A DNA stretch of 64,000 nt, taken from assembly GCF_026788005.1 (NCBI RefSeq), contig NZ_JABEPE010000011.1:104906-168905 (forward strand), given 5' to 3'. The position numbers were made by a program, and so were the translations under genes. The notes below the pieces were generated by a model. It did not search any database, was not told the DNA's origin, and was given only the letters and a program-made list of their open reading frames with translations. The DNA comes from Alteromonas sp. a30 (GTDB taxonomy: Bacteria > Pseudomonadota > Gammaproteobacteria > Enterobacterales > Alteromonadaceae). This document shows positions 49,818 through 59,192 of this stretch, piece by piece. Positions within the stretch are counted from its first letter, which is position 1; every line of letters begins with the position of its first letter.

Positions 49818-50658
49818 GAGCAACCTCGTTCCATTTATTTTTAAACCACGTAATTTGCGAGCGCACTTGTATTAAATCGTCAAGGTAGTCTTCTGCGCGC
49901 GCGGCTTGGAAAATCATGTGTCCACTGAAGTGGTTCTCTTGAAGCCAAGCCATTATAAAATCAAAATCGGCGTCTCCAGTTCCTAATGGCACAGAAGCAT
50001 CATCACGTTTTCTGTCTTTTATGTGCAGGTCTGAAATGTTGTGTCCGTAAGCAGCAAACTCGGCTTTGGGATCAAACCCTAGCGCCGCAGAATTACCAAT
50101 GTCGTAATTCACCCAAACTTTATCGCGTCCAATGGCGTCTAGTACCGATGCAAAAACCTCTGGCGACCAATCGGCTTCAATATTCAGGCGCACGCCTTGC
50201 TCTTGAGCCAGTAAACACAGCGGTGTGAGTTGTTCAACAAAACGCGCTTGCGACGATTCGCTTGGTAACGAAGAACGATCAACACAAGGAATAACAATGT
50301 CTTGAATGTTGAGTTTTGAAGCGGCGTAGATACATTGCTTTAGCAATTGCACCGCTTGAGAAGCATCGTGGTTTGGATTTTCGCTGGCGAAGGTGTAATC
50401 CATAAAAACATCGGCACAGATGCTTTTGATACCCACTTCACTTCGCGAGGCCACTTGCTTTATTGCATCAATACCAGCATCGGATAACAGCGGATTATGC
50501 TCCAATGACCAGCTATCAAGAATAAATTCGATTAATTGTAAGGATAAAGTTTTGGCAACAAAAAACTCATTTTGCCAATGCAAAACCGGATGAGACTGGT
50601 AACGACCATCACTGCGTGGTGATAGCCGTCCTTGCATAATACCAAGAGGATTGTTCAT
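49804..50658 (-). CDS. Sugar phosphate isomerase/epimerase-like TIM-barrel protein
   Basis: A 284-residue protein of the xylose-isomerase-like TIM barrel superfamily. Visible metal-site strands are RLNIEADW, VWVNYDIGNSAALGFD, SDLHIKDRK and a C-terminal Gln/Glu strand. The N-terminus NPLGIMQGRLSPR is common in sugar-cluster members. It could isomerise or epimerise a precursor of the pathway sugar; the reaction is not known. The ATG at 50658 follows GAGGG at long spacing. It overlaps the next SDR gene. Confidence 0.85.
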   Translation of the reverse strand: MNNPLGIMQGRLSPRSDGRYQSHPVLHWQNEFFVAKTLSLQLIEFILDSWSLEHNPLLSDAGIDAIKQVASRSEVGIKSICADVFMDYTFASENPNHDASQAVQLLKQCIYAASKLNIQDIVIPCVDRSSLPSESSQARFVEQLTPLCLLAQEQGVRLNIEADWSPEVFASVLDAIGRDKVWVNYDIGNSAALGFDPKAEFAAYGHNISDLHIKDRKRDDASVPLGTGDADFDFIMAWLQENHFSGHMIFQAARAEDYLDDLIQVRSQITWFKNKWNEVAHGRG

Positions 50659-50697
50659 TGTTTTTATTGCCCTCAAAATTGAATAAACGAAATCGCG

Positions 50698-51513
50698 TTA
50701 ACGCACCGTCCAGCCGCCATCCACACGAATAATCTCACCGTTGATAAATTCTGCATCGTCCGACAATAACAGGGTTAATGCGCCAATTAATTGCGAAGGA
50801 TGGCCCACTTGGTGATTACAATTTTTTGCTTTTAATCGTGCCAAAAAGGGCTCGTCACGAGTGGCATTTTCACTTTCAAATTCGGTGTTGGGAAATGGCC
50901 CCGGCGCAATGGCGTTACAACGAATGCCTTTTGCTCCCCAAAAACTGGCCACATATTTGGTAAGGTATTCCAATGCTGCTTTTGTCATGCCGTAGGACAC
51001 AGGATTAAAGGTGGTTTTACCTTCATACAAAGCTGGGTCTGGCGAAACGCTGGCATACATCGACGAGATATTAACGATTTTCCCAGCCGCACCTCGCTGC
51101 ATGAGCGCATTGCCAAACTCCTGTATTAACACCAAAGGCGCAAGCGCACCTGCACAAAACGCCTGACTCACCATGTCAGTATTAATACTGTTCAACGCGC
51201 CTTCTGGCGTGTTGAAGCCCGTTGCTTTGCCTAAAGGAAATGCGTTATTAACCAGTCCAATAATATTGTTGGTTTGCATTAACTGACGCATCAAATCTCG
51301 ACTCGCTTGTAAATCAGATAAGTCGCAAACTTGTGTGTCGATATTGATTTGCGCCGCTTCGGAGTTTTGTGCTTTAAGCGCGGCGAGTTTGTCGGCACTG
51401 CGGGCTAGGGCAATCACACGATAATGTTTTGCCAATGCCGACACAAAGTACCCACCAAAGTAACCCGTTGCGCCCGTCACCACAACGCAAGGTTGTTGTT
51501 CTGATAAGCTCAT
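50698..51513 (-). CDS. Short-chain dehydrogenase/reductase (first of operon)
   Basis: A 271-residue SDR with VVTGATGYFGGYF, NNAFPLG, and active site S...YGMTKAALEYLTKYVASFW. The ATG overlaps the stop of the cytidylyltransferase gene (ATGA), so it is coupled to CMP-sugar formation. It could oxidise or reduce the sugar before or after activation. Confidence 0.87.
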   Translation of the reverse strand: MSLSEQQPCVVVTGATGYFGGYFVSALAKHYRVIALARSADKLAALKAQNSEAAQINIDTQVCDLSDLQASRDLMRQLMQTNNIIGLVNNAFPLGKATGFNTPEGALNSINTDMVSQAFCAGALAPLVLIQEFGNALMQRGAAGKIVNISSMYASVSPDPALYEGKTTFNPVSYGMTKAALEYLTKYVASFWGAKGIRCNAIAPGPFPNTEFESENATRDEPFLARLKAKNCNHQVGHPSQLIGALTLLLSDDAEFINGEIIRVDGGWTVR

Positions 51514-52217
51514 GACTGCACTCCCGAACTGCGATTCAAGCCACGTAAAATGGCATCACAAAGCATAAACTCTGCATCGTCATCAATTTGTTGCGAGCAA
51601 TATTTTTCCATTGGGTACAGAGCGATTTTGCCCCCAAGGCGATTGTTGTATTGCGCTAACACATCAGGTTTGAACACGTAAATTGAGCCATTTTCCAAAT
51701 ACTGCGTTGGCAAATCTTGACGACGCTTACGGTTTTGAAAATCAAAATTTACCGAATGCGCTGACTCGTTATTGTTCGCGGAATCTTGCCAAACAAAATA
51801 GTCTTTAATGGTTAACACCGACAATAAGCTATCGGCCTCACTTGCTAATAACGTGGCAATGGCGTTATCAATATCATCCTGCTGACGGATAGGTGAAGTA
51901 CACTGTAAAAAAACTATTAAATCAATATCATGCTGTGAGCGAATCACATCAATGCAATGCTGTAATGCGGCTTCCGATGACGCGGTATCGGAGGATAATT
52001 CATCCGGTCTTTTTACCGCAATCGCGCCACAGGTTTCTGCCACTGATAAAATGGCATCGCTATCCGAAGAAACATACACACCTTTATTGATGCGCTGGCT
52101 ATTTAACGCCTGCTCAATGCTCCACTGAATCAGCGGTTTACCTGCCAACGTTTTGACATTTTTTCCCGGAATGCCTTTTGAGCCGCCGCGAGCGGGAATA
52201 ATACAGGCAATATTCAT
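51510..52217 (-). CDS. Acylneuraminate cytidylyltransferase (NeuA/LegF/PseF type)
   Basis: A 235-residue CMP-nonulosonate synthetase. It has the nucleotide motif CIIPARGGSKGIPGKN, the LAGKPLIQWSIEQAL loop, VYVSSDSDAI, and RPDELSSDTASSEAAL. It couples CTP to a nonulosonic acid. It overlaps both neighbours by four bases: the phosphatase upstream and an SDR downstream. Whether the sugar is neuraminic, legionaminic, pseudaminic or something else cannot be decided here. Confidence 0.92.
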   Translation of the reverse strand: MNIACIIPARGGSKGIPGKNVKTLAGKPLIQWSIEQALNSQRINKGVYVSSDSDAILSVAETCGAIAVKRPDELSSDTASSEAALQHCIDVIRSQHDIDLIVFLQCTSPIRQQDDIDNAIATLLASEADSLLSVLTIKDYFVWQDSANNNESAHSVNFDFQNRKRRQDLPTQYLENGSIYVFKPDVLAQYNNRLGGKIALYPMEKYCSQQIDDDAEFMLCDAILRGLNRSSGVQS

Positions 52218-52876
52218 GAATGATGTTCCTGAGAAGACTGAATCGCTTTTTCAAACAACGAGGCCACTTCCCTTGCGACCTTATCTCCACCATTACGCGC
52301 TAAAACATAATCCACCGCAGCAAGCACAGAGGCATCTGAATCCGCAGGGCACAAGCGTAAGCCAACTTCTGCCATCACGCCTAAGTCATTAATATCATTA
52401 CCGATAAAAGCAACCTGCTGGGCTGTAACCGCATTATCTTGCATCCAATCACGCATAAATAGCGCTTTGTCTTCACACGCATTGAAGCACGCCACGCCCA
52501 ATTTTTTTGCGCGCATTTGTACCACTGAGTTTGCTTCCGTCGACAAAATATAAACCTGCTTTCCTTGCTGTTTTAGCTGCTTTACGCCCAAACCATCTGC
52601 GCGATCGCAAACAACGGATTCATTGCCGTGTTCGTCGGTGTAAACCTTGTTGTCGGTTAGTACACCATCAAAGTCGAAAAACACATGACTCACGCCGCTG
52701 AGCTTTTCCTGTAACGCAATATGATTTTCTGCGATGGAAAATTGAGGGAAAAGTGTGCTTACCCACGCTTCAAAAGAAGACGTAATTAATGAATGATGCG
52801 CATTGAGGCTGGGTTCTTTTTGGAGCAGCTCCGAGATCATGTCTCGGAGCGTTTCGTGCTGACAAGGTTTTAACAT
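52214..52876 (-). CDS. KdsC-family HAD phosphatase with N-terminal extension
   Basis: A 220-residue protein. A helical N-terminal extension (about 1-62) precedes the core VFFDFDGVLTDNKVY (nucleophile D68, acid/base D70), YILSTEA (motif II), a motif III Lys, and FIGNDINDLGVM (motif IV). All catalytic residues are intact. In this context it probably removes phosphate from a nonulosonate-9-phosphate made by the synthase one gene upstream. It is the active paralogue of the degenerate protein at 29148. Confidence 0.9.
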   Translation of the reverse strand: MLKPCQHETLRDMISELLQKEPSLNAHHSLITSSFEAWVSTLFPQFSIAENHIALQEKLSGVSHVFFDFDGVLTDNKVYTDEHGNESVVCDRADGLGVKQLKQQGKQVYILSTEANSVVQMRAKKLGVACFNACEDKALFMRDWMQDNAVTAQQVAFIGNDINDLGVMAEVGLRLCPADSDASVLAAVDYVLARNGGDKVAREVASLFEKAIQSSQEHHS

Positions 52877-52896
52877 TCAATCACTTATTCAAAAAA

Positions 52897-53733
52897 TTAC
52901 AGATCGTCTGTACGTTTCAACTTTGCCGCAATAGGCTTTTCTGCTTCGAGTACACGTTTAACACCGTCACCCATTGCAGACTCTACCGCACGAATATCAC
53001 GAACAAGACGTTTGAAACCTTGAGGTTCAACGGACGCCGCTTGGTCTGAACCATACATGGCTCTGTCGAGTGTTAAATGACGCTCAATAGACGTTGCGCC
53101 AAGTGCGGCTGCTGCCACCGATGTAGCTAAACCTGTTTCATGACCACTGTAACCTACGTTACAGCCGTACAAGTCTTTAAGTGTGTGGATGCATTTGAGG
53201 TTCAAGTCTTCCACTTTTGCAGGGTAAGTCGATACGCAATGCATTAATTCAAATGGGCAACCTGCGGCTTTAAACAAGGCTACCGCATCAGCAATTTCTT
53301 GGTCTGTTGCCATACCCGTTGAAATAAAGGTGTGTTTCTTCTCGGCGGCAATCGCTTCCAATAATGGCATGTGAGAGATGCGCGCAGAGGCGACTTTGTT
53401 GTATTGACACTCAAATTGACGCATCAATACTTGCGCATCTACGTCCCATGCAGAGAAAAACCATTCAATGCCTTTTTCTTTGCAGTAACTATCGATGCTT
53501 TGGAATTCTTCAACGCCGAACTCTAAACCTTGCTTTTGTTCACGGTTGGTTGTGCCCCACGGGCTTTCTCTTGGGGTATCGAGTTCCGCCTGAGTATAGA
53601 CTTTATCTAATGTGCGTTTTTGAAATTTCACCGCATCGGCACCACTTTCTACCGCGACATCAATCATTTGTTTTGCTAACTCAACATCACCGTTATGGTT
53701 AATGCCGATTTCAGCAATAATAAAAATACTCAT
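52897..53733 (-). CDS. NeuB-family nonulosonate synthase lacking SAF domain
   Basis: A 278-residue TIM-barrel synthase that condenses phosphoenolpyruvate with a six-carbon sugar. Features are IAEIGINHNGDVELAKQMI, ADAVKFQKR, FISTGMA, CVSTYPA, and the metal/active-site run VGYSGHETG and ERHLTLDRAMYGSDQAAS. Typical NeuB, PseI and LegI are about 335-350 residues with a C-terminal antifreeze-like SAF domain; this one stops right after the barrel. The usual GPDH appears as GSDQ. GGAG precedes the ATG. No frameshift is seen after the stop. Confidence 0.9.
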   Translation of the reverse strand: MSIFIIAEIGINHNGDVELAKQMIDVAVESGADAVKFQKRTLDKVYTQAELDTPRESPWGTTNREQKQGLEFGVEEFQSIDSYCKEKGIEWFFSAWDVDAQVLMRQFECQYNKVASARISHMPLLEAIAAEKKHTFISTGMATDQEIADAVALFKAAGCPFELMHCVSTYPAKVEDLNLKCIHTLKDLYGCNVGYSGHETGLATSVAAAALGATSIERHLTLDRAMYGSDQAASVEPQGFKRLVRDIRAVESAMGDGVKRVLEAEKPIAAKLKRTDDL

Positions 53734-53749
53734 TTTTTACTCCGGTTCA

Positions 53750-54574
53750 TTAATTCTGTTTCATGCTGGAACGGCGGCTTTCTGATTGGTGTTCAGTAAC
53801 GCCGTTTTTATCATTTAAATACTGTGCAATATGCGCTGGAATCGCGCGCTTCCAGTAATAATTGGTGAGCGCGTAGCGCGTGCCTGTTTGAATAGGTTTA
53901 CCACGATGAATGCCTCGGGTATTGGCAATAATCAGTGTTCCTTCGCTGGCACACAATTCATCAATTTGCGCTAAATCGAAGGCGCTTTCGTAAGCGCTTA
54001 GGCGGCTTTCATCCACAGGAATGTGCGTTTTGGTTTCAAATTCAACAATGTTCTGAGCATTGCCACTTTGCCGATAGTATTGGAAAGGTCCGTGTTGAGA
54101 ATCTACATCACTCAGGTACAAAATAGCTTTAAATTGATGTTCAATGCAGCTATCTCTATGCCAGCCTTGCCCTGATCCCAAATTTCCTTCACAAGATTCT
54201 AACTTCGCCGCCATGGAAAAACCGTACAAGGTTTCAACCCCATAAAGCGCCTGAATGACTTCAGTAATATAAGCATCATCAAAGAGATTTAGCTCTCGCA
54301 TTAGGTAATTCGAACCCATTATACGTTTATCCGCTCTAAGCTCATCTGTCCATAATTTCACCGCAGTAGGCGGCGCATTTCCGGTTAATGAATCAATAGC
54401 TTGACGAGCCGCTTGGCATTTTTCCGCGCTCCAATATTGCGGAATAACACAATATCCTTTTGTTAGAACATCGGATAATACAGGCTCGGATAGCAACTGC
54501 GAATGATGCGCGCCATACTTGGCTTCATATTTCGAAAACCGCGCTTGGGTGGGTTCGTGTAAATGTTTGTTCAT
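53750..54574 (-). CDS. PhyH-family Fe(II)/2-oxoglutarate dioxygenase
   Basis: A 274-residue phytanoyl-CoA dioxygenase-like enzyme. The iron ligands are in GWHRDSC (His-x-Asp) and the distal GIHRGKP (His), followed by the 2-oxoglutarate Arg in TRYALTNYYW. In sugar operons such enzymes hydroxylate or oxidatively modify a nucleotide-sugar or acyl group; here the substrate is unknown. The ATG at 54574 is better spaced from AGGAAA than the one at 54580. It lies 17 bases before neuB-like on the transcript. Confidence 0.86.
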   Translation of the reverse strand: MNKHLHEPTQARFSKYEAKYGAHHSQLLSEPVLSDVLTKGYCVIPQYWSAEKCQAARQAIDSLTGNAPPTAVKLWTDELRADKRIMGSNYLMRELNLFDDAYITEVIQALYGVETLYGFSMAAKLESCEGNLGSGQGWHRDSCIEHQFKAILYLSDVDSQHGPFQYYRQSGNAQNIVEFETKTHIPVDESRLSAYESAFDLAQIDELCASEGTLIIANTRGIHRGKPIQTGTRYALTNYYWKRAIPAHIAQYLNDKNGVTEHQSESRRSSMKQN

Positions 54575-54596
54575 TGTCATTTTCCTGACCGCTCAA

Positions 54597-56162
54597 TCAC
54601 CGCGCTGAATAATGAGAAGAATGATTAATGGCGGCCAATTTCTCTTTATCGAGTAACAAGGCATCCACAACCGAAACATCTTTAGCCATGTATATCGGCT
54701 GAATCTCGTCAATATTCAGTGCTAACTGCATATTTCTCAAAAGTTCATCGCATTGCAGCCCTGAATAAAAATGCGCAGCTTGCTCAAGCAAAGTGGCATT
54801 CCCTTTTACGCCATTTTCATGAAAGAAAATGGTTGGAATACCATAATATTCACATTCAAAGGCAACGGTAGAATAAGCGGTTAGATGCACATCAAATGAA
54901 ATGAGTGACAACATTTCGTACAAGGAAAAGTCGCGCTCAACAATCACCTTCCCTTGTTGCAATAATGTACCGAATTCAGACTCTAATTGCGCATCGGAAA
55001 GAAGATACCGTGGATGCTCTTTTAACACCCAAAGCCAATTATCGTCTGATTGTTTCATCGCCTCGGTAACATGAGTTCGATAATGCTCGGGAAACGCCTG
55101 CAAAGAGACCAAAATCAATGTTTTATTGGCGTAGCGCGCCTGTTGCGCTGGCGTAAGCGTGAGAGTTCCTGCGATTTGCTCTGAGAAATAAGGAAGCCAT
55201 GCATTGCCCACGATTTTGGCAACATGAAAGCGTTGATGTTGCGCCCATTGGTGAATCACCTGATACGTGGCTTCTCCCCACAACCAGAAGGCTTCTGGTA
55301 GCAAGGCATAACCTTTTTCGGGCACGTTAGACCAATTGCTGTATAGCGGATGGAATTCCGTTTGAACCCCGTGCTGATACTCAATGCTCAAACGTTTTTC
55401 TCGATAACAAGCCAAATTCACTGCCATACCAACATAGCTGTAATAGCATACGTTGATTACTTTTTTAACGTTATGGCGAACCAAGTAAGGGCGTAAAAAC
55501 TGGGAGAACGTAATAATACGCTGCATTTCGTGAAACAACTTGTGTGACTCAAGCCTTACAGGCAAACCTTTCGCTTCGAGAAAAATATTAATTTGGGTAA
55601 CAAAATCCCACTCTTTTTTGGGAAATAAGTCTGAAAAGGCAATACGAAAACGACACCATTCGTTAAGCGCAGCGCTAACTGGCGTAATGTTTAGCCCCGG
55701 AAAATCGGGCTTGCTTTTAACATCGTCTATCGCGGTATATTCCCAGATATAAAAACGTTGGTTTTGTGCTTTTTGCAGTCCATCAACCATACCTATCAGA
55801 TTACGATTAATCTCTTTTTCACCTACTCTCATGTAAGCCGAATTAAAGCAAAACATTAAGATATCGATAGAGGTTTTGCTGAAGTAATGACGCCACGGAA
55901 ATTGCCAAACCCCTTTTATGACTAGCCGACAGCTTTGCCCAAATAGGCGAGCTGCAAGCTTTACACGAGAGATAAATGAAGGTGTAGAGGCAGAACGAGG
56001 GTTCCCGCCATGAACAAGAAAATGCGAATCAATTTTGTTTTTAATGGAAAGGCGGATATAAGGCCAAGCATTAACGCCATTAATGTCATAGGTATTAACG
56101 GGTAGCGTTTGTTCCATTTCGACGAACAAATCCACCATGCTTTTTTCGCTATGATCTTGCAC
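54597..56162 (-). CDS. Predicted GT-B-type glycosyltransferase (capsule/CDP-glycerol transferase-like)
   Basis: A 521-residue protein, probably the first gene of the sugar operon. The C-terminal half resembles capsule transferases and CDP-glycerol glycerophosphotransferases: IEYQHGVQTEFHP, VLKEHPRYLLS, and the nucleotide-sugar motif LTAYSTVAFECEYYGIPTIFF. The N-terminal half is less conserved, with a basic membrane-associating stretch (about 70-105). Start is GTG at 56162 with GAGAGG five bases upstream; an ATG at 56138 has no site. It may transfer the operon's sugar. Confidence 0.78.
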   Translation of the reverse strand: MQDHSEKSMVDLFVEMEQTLPVNTYDINGVNAWPYIRLSIKNKIDSHFLVHGGNPRSASTPSFISRVKLAARLFGQSCRLVIKGVWQFPWRHYFSKTSIDILMFCFNSAYMRVGEKEINRNLIGMVDGLQKAQNQRFYIWEYTAIDDVKSKPDFPGLNITPVSAALNEWCRFRIAFSDLFPKKEWDFVTQINIFLEAKGLPVRLESHKLFHEMQRIITFSQFLRPYLVRHNVKKVINVCYYSYVGMAVNLACYREKRLSIEYQHGVQTEFHPLYSNWSNVPEKGYALLPEAFWLWGEATYQVIHQWAQHQRFHVAKIVGNAWLPYFSEQIAGTLTLTPAQQARYANKTLILVSLQAFPEHYRTHVTEAMKQSDDNWLWVLKEHPRYLLSDAQLESEFGTLLQQGKVIVERDFSLYEMLSLISFDVHLTAYSTVAFECEYYGIPTIFFHENGVKGNATLLEQAAHFYSGLQCDELLRNMQLALNIDEIQPIYMAKDVSVVDALLLDKEKLAAINHSSHYSAR

Positions 56163-56455
56163 CTAATCCTCTCTAATGACACACATTCTGCTCTGTGCAA
56201 GCGAACGTTTTCTTTGTGTTTTTCGCCACTTATCTGGGCTTTTCCTACTATGCATCTGTGCTTAATTCTCTACAAGTGACTGATAGTTTGAAACAAGTAC
56301 GTAGCCTCATCTGTATTAACGCGCGAAGAATGACAATTCTATTAGGAAAACACAAGTGGCAATCTAAGCGTTCGGTTTTTTATCGGGTGAAGATGGTAAT
56401 TCTTAACCTTTCCCTCTCAAGAGTCGCGAAAAAACGCCCAACACGCACATAAGAA
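56163..56455. other. Non-coding leader of the sugar operon
   Basis: About 290 bases without a supported gene; short frames have no ribosome binding site or family signal. It must hold the promoter of the minus-strand operon starting at 56162. Confidence 0.5.
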
Positions 56456-56479
56456 AAAAGCGCCTGAACAGGCGCTTTT
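56456..56479. terminator. Bidirectional intrinsic terminator
   Basis: Perfect 10-bp stem AAAAGCGCCT (56456-56465) / AGGCGCTTTT (56470-56479) with a GAAC loop and A/T runs. It ends the S46 peptidase transcript 39 bases after its stop and isolates the sugar operon promoter. Confidence 0.9.
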
Positions 56480-56517
56480 ATAGGATTAACTATAGGGCTG
56501 ACATACAACAAGAAAGC

Positions 56518-58689
56518 TTATTTTACGATGGCCATTTCACGAAGCAGATTGTCTGCGTGATCCACGTTTTGCATCACCCATAACATGTAGCGGCTATCAA
56601 CGTGAATAGAACGATTCAGGTTGTCGTCAAAGTCCCAATCGCCAATCACGCTTTCAAATACGCCGTCGAACAACAAGCCCACCAGCTCGGCTTTGCCATT
56701 CAATGTTGGCGAACCTGAGTTACCGCCTGTGGTATCAAGGGTACTGAGGAAGTTAACCGGCACAGAATTCACAGGCTCATAGTAGTAGTCGCCATGTTGC
56801 TTCGCTTTCACCAAGTTCAGCAATTTTTCAGGTGAATTAAACGGCCACTCGCCAGTTTCTTTTTGTTCAAGGCCACGCAAGGTAGTGAACGGTAGCATGA
56901 AGTTACCATCTTTAGGTGAATAGCCTTTTACGTTTCCGTAAGTTACACGCAATGTGCTATTGGCATCGGCATAAACGGGCTTACCGATGGATTGATTATA
57001 AACAATTATCGCTTCCATGAATTTCGGACGCAGCGTTTGGAACTCACCGGCAATGGCTTTTTGCTGCTTTTCCAACTTCATGTCGTCGTCAAAAGTAGCA
57101 ACTGCTAGCTGAATGAAGGGGTCTTTGCTCTTTTTGAAGTCTTCAACTGAGGCATTCATCCAATCAAGGCGTGTTTGCTCATCACCCAACTTGGTTTTCT
57201 TGAACATTTTGTCGAGCTTCTTCGCTAGCTTTTTCTCGTTCAGTTTGTCTGTGCCAAGGAAGTCGTCGATGGATTCAAGGTGCATCGACTTATCAAGCTT
57301 AGCGTACAGGCTAAAGAAGTGTTGCAATACCGCTTTTTCCACTTCTGCCTCGTAGCGACGCGTAATACGCTTCATGGATTGTTCAAAACGCTTTAAATCA
57401 CGTTCTTGATAACCCCTTTCACGCTCTGCATCCGGCTTTTGCTTTTCATGGGCTAAACGATACAAGTTTTTCGCGGCACGCATTAAATTAGTGCGCCCGG
57501 CATAACCCAAGGTTAAGTCGCGCAACCATGTTGCCTGCTCTTTTTGAATCAGCGCATTTAACTGAGATAACGACTCGCCGTACTTCGCCATGCGTTTTTT
57601 ATCGGCGTTAATCCATGCGGTTAAGTCTTTTTCAAGTTGATCTTTACGCGCTTGGAAGTCACTGCGGCTGTAGCTGTTTAACATGCTACCGTAGTTTTTC
57701 GCGTAATTGGCTAAGCTAGCAATTGTGCTTTCATATTTCACACGCGCATCGGAACCTTCTGGCGCCACTTCTTTAATAATATCAATGAATTGCTCGCGAT
57801 ACTCTTTCGCTTGCGGGTAAGACTTACCAAAGGCATGACGCACTTCTTCCGCTAAACGATAACGGTTTGTGCGGCCCGGATACCCCGCCACCATCACAAA
57901 GTCGCTGTCGGATACGCCTTTTGCCGACACTTTCAAGAAGCTTTTAGGCACGTAAGGTACGTTGTCTTCGCTGAAATCCGCTGGTTTGCCATCTTTACCC
58001 ACATAGGCGCGATAGAAAGAGTAATCGCCGGTGTGACGGGGCCACATCCAGTTATCAATGTCGCCGCCGTATTTACCAACGGACTTAGCTGGCGCGTGAA
58101 CTAAACGCACATCGCGAATGGCTAACGCTTTAGTTAAGTAAAACTCTAAACCACCGTGAAAGCTAGAAACAGTGCAGCGATAAGATTTGTCTTGCTCACA
58201 TTCTGCAACCAAAGCTTTGCGATTATCTTCAATGGCTTGGTAGCGCGCTTCGCCGCTTAAAGAATCGGGAATACCGTCGTTAACTTTTGCAGTAACGTCG
58301 GTGACTTCTTCGGTAACAAATACACGAGAGCCCGGCGCAGCTTGTAACTCTTCGTCTAATGACTTTGCCAAAAAGCCTTTATCTAACAAGTTGTTATCGG
58401 CGGTAGAATTAAACTGGATGCTGCCATAAGCGCAGTGATGGTTTGTGATCACCAAACCTTTGGGAGAAACAAAAGACGCAGTGCAGCCGCCTAAGCTGAC
58501 CACAGCATTCATTGGGAATTCGGTGAGTTTCGAAATGTTCTTAGGATTGATTTCCAACCCTTTTTCTTTTAATACATTCTCAAGTGCTGGAAGCTGATGT
58601 GGTTGCCACATCCCTTCGTCTGCCATGCTAGGCGTTGCAAAAGTCGCAACAGCAATACTAGCAGCTACGATGGCGAGCCTTGTTTTCAT
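56518..58689 (-). CDS. S46 family dipeptidyl-peptidase (DPP7/DPP11-like)
   Basis: A 723-residue exported serine peptidase. A signal peptide (about 1-23, ending PSMA) precedes a chymotrypsin-like fold split by a long helical domain (about 290-560). The catalytic residues are His in VITNHHCAYGS, Asp in GGDIDNWMWPRHTGDYSF, and Ser in TTGGNSGSPTLNG. Family members remove dipeptides from oligopeptides in the periplasm. The ATG at 58689 follows AGGAA; the frame to 58803 is upstream noise. It could act with the two S8 proteases in using external protein. Confidence 0.95.
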   Translation of the reverse strand: MKTRLAIVAASIAVATFATPSMADEGMWQPHQLPALENVLKEKGLEINPKNISKLTEFPMNAVVSLGGCTASFVSPKGLVITNHHCAYGSIQFNSTADNNLLDKGFLAKSLDEELQAAPGSRVFVTEEVTDVTAKVNDGIPDSLSGEARYQAIEDNRKALVAECEQDKSYRCTVSSFHGGLEFYLTKALAIRDVRLVHAPAKSVGKYGGDIDNWMWPRHTGDYSFYRAYVGKDGKPADFSEDNVPYVPKSFLKVSAKGVSDSDFVMVAGYPGRTNRYRLAEEVRHAFGKSYPQAKEYREQFIDIIKEVAPEGSDARVKYESTIASLANYAKNYGSMLNSYSRSDFQARKDQLEKDLTAWINADKKRMAKYGESLSQLNALIQKEQATWLRDLTLGYAGRTNLMRAAKNLYRLAHEKQKPDAERERGYQERDLKRFEQSMKRITRRYEAEVEKAVLQHFFSLYAKLDKSMHLESIDDFLGTDKLNEKKLAKKLDKMFKKTKLGDEQTRLDWMNASVEDFKKSKDPFIQLAVATFDDDMKLEKQQKAIAGEFQTLRPKFMEAIIVYNQSIGKPVYADANSTLRVTYGNVKGYSPKDGNFMLPFTTLRGLEQKETGEWPFNSPEKLLNLVKAKQHGDYYYEPVNSVPVNFLSTLDTTGGNSGSPTLNGKAELVGLLFDGVFESVIGDWDFDDNLNRSIHVDSRYMLWVMQNVDHADNLLREMAIVK

Positions 58690-59121
58690 TGTTGTATTCC
58701 TAAATTTTGTTCTTTGTAGAAACGTTACAATATAACAAAAGTGTAATGCCCGATACGCACGACACAGTAAGTTAGCTGTTTTAATCGTTAATTTTTGTTT
58801 CACATGATTAGCAAGCGCTGAATAACTGTGTTTAATTGTCAGTCACCAGTAGAGATTTATCGCAAACTCGCTGCGAATTTTTCGCGAGTTAAGATAGCAG
58901 AGATTGAAAAGACTATGTAAGTGTTGGTAAAAAATGGGTTAGGGATCGTAAACAAGAAGCTGTAAACAAAAACGGTTACAACCTCCACATAACTGAATGA
59001 TGAAAGAGAATGAGCAAATCAAGTGGGAAACGCTTTTTCATTAAACGTCCTTTTAATTAATTGGGGATGATTCCGATGCTCGGATTATATACTACTAACC
59101 ACCAATGGCTTACCTTTTTTT
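58690..59121. other. Intergenic region between the two peptidase genes
   Basis: No gene seen. It holds the promoter for the S46 peptidase. The only structured element is the terminator that follows at 59122-59147. Confidence 0.5.
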
Positions 59122-59147
59122 AAAAAAGCCCGGCATGAGCCGGGCTT
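59122..59147 (-). terminator. Intrinsic terminator of the second S8 protease
   Basis: Stem AAGCCCGGC (59126-59134) / GCCGGGCTT (59139-59147) with a 4-base loop, followed on the minus strand by a T-run. It lies 45 bases past the protease stop. Confidence 0.9.
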
Positions 59148-59192
59148 GAACTTAGTCATGATGAAGAAATTTATTAACTAAAACATCAAATG

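Noticed and set aside
56195..56452. An 85-codon open frame upstream of the sugar operon
   Set aside because: No ribosome binding site, unnatural composition, and it lies across the promoter region of the divergent operon.
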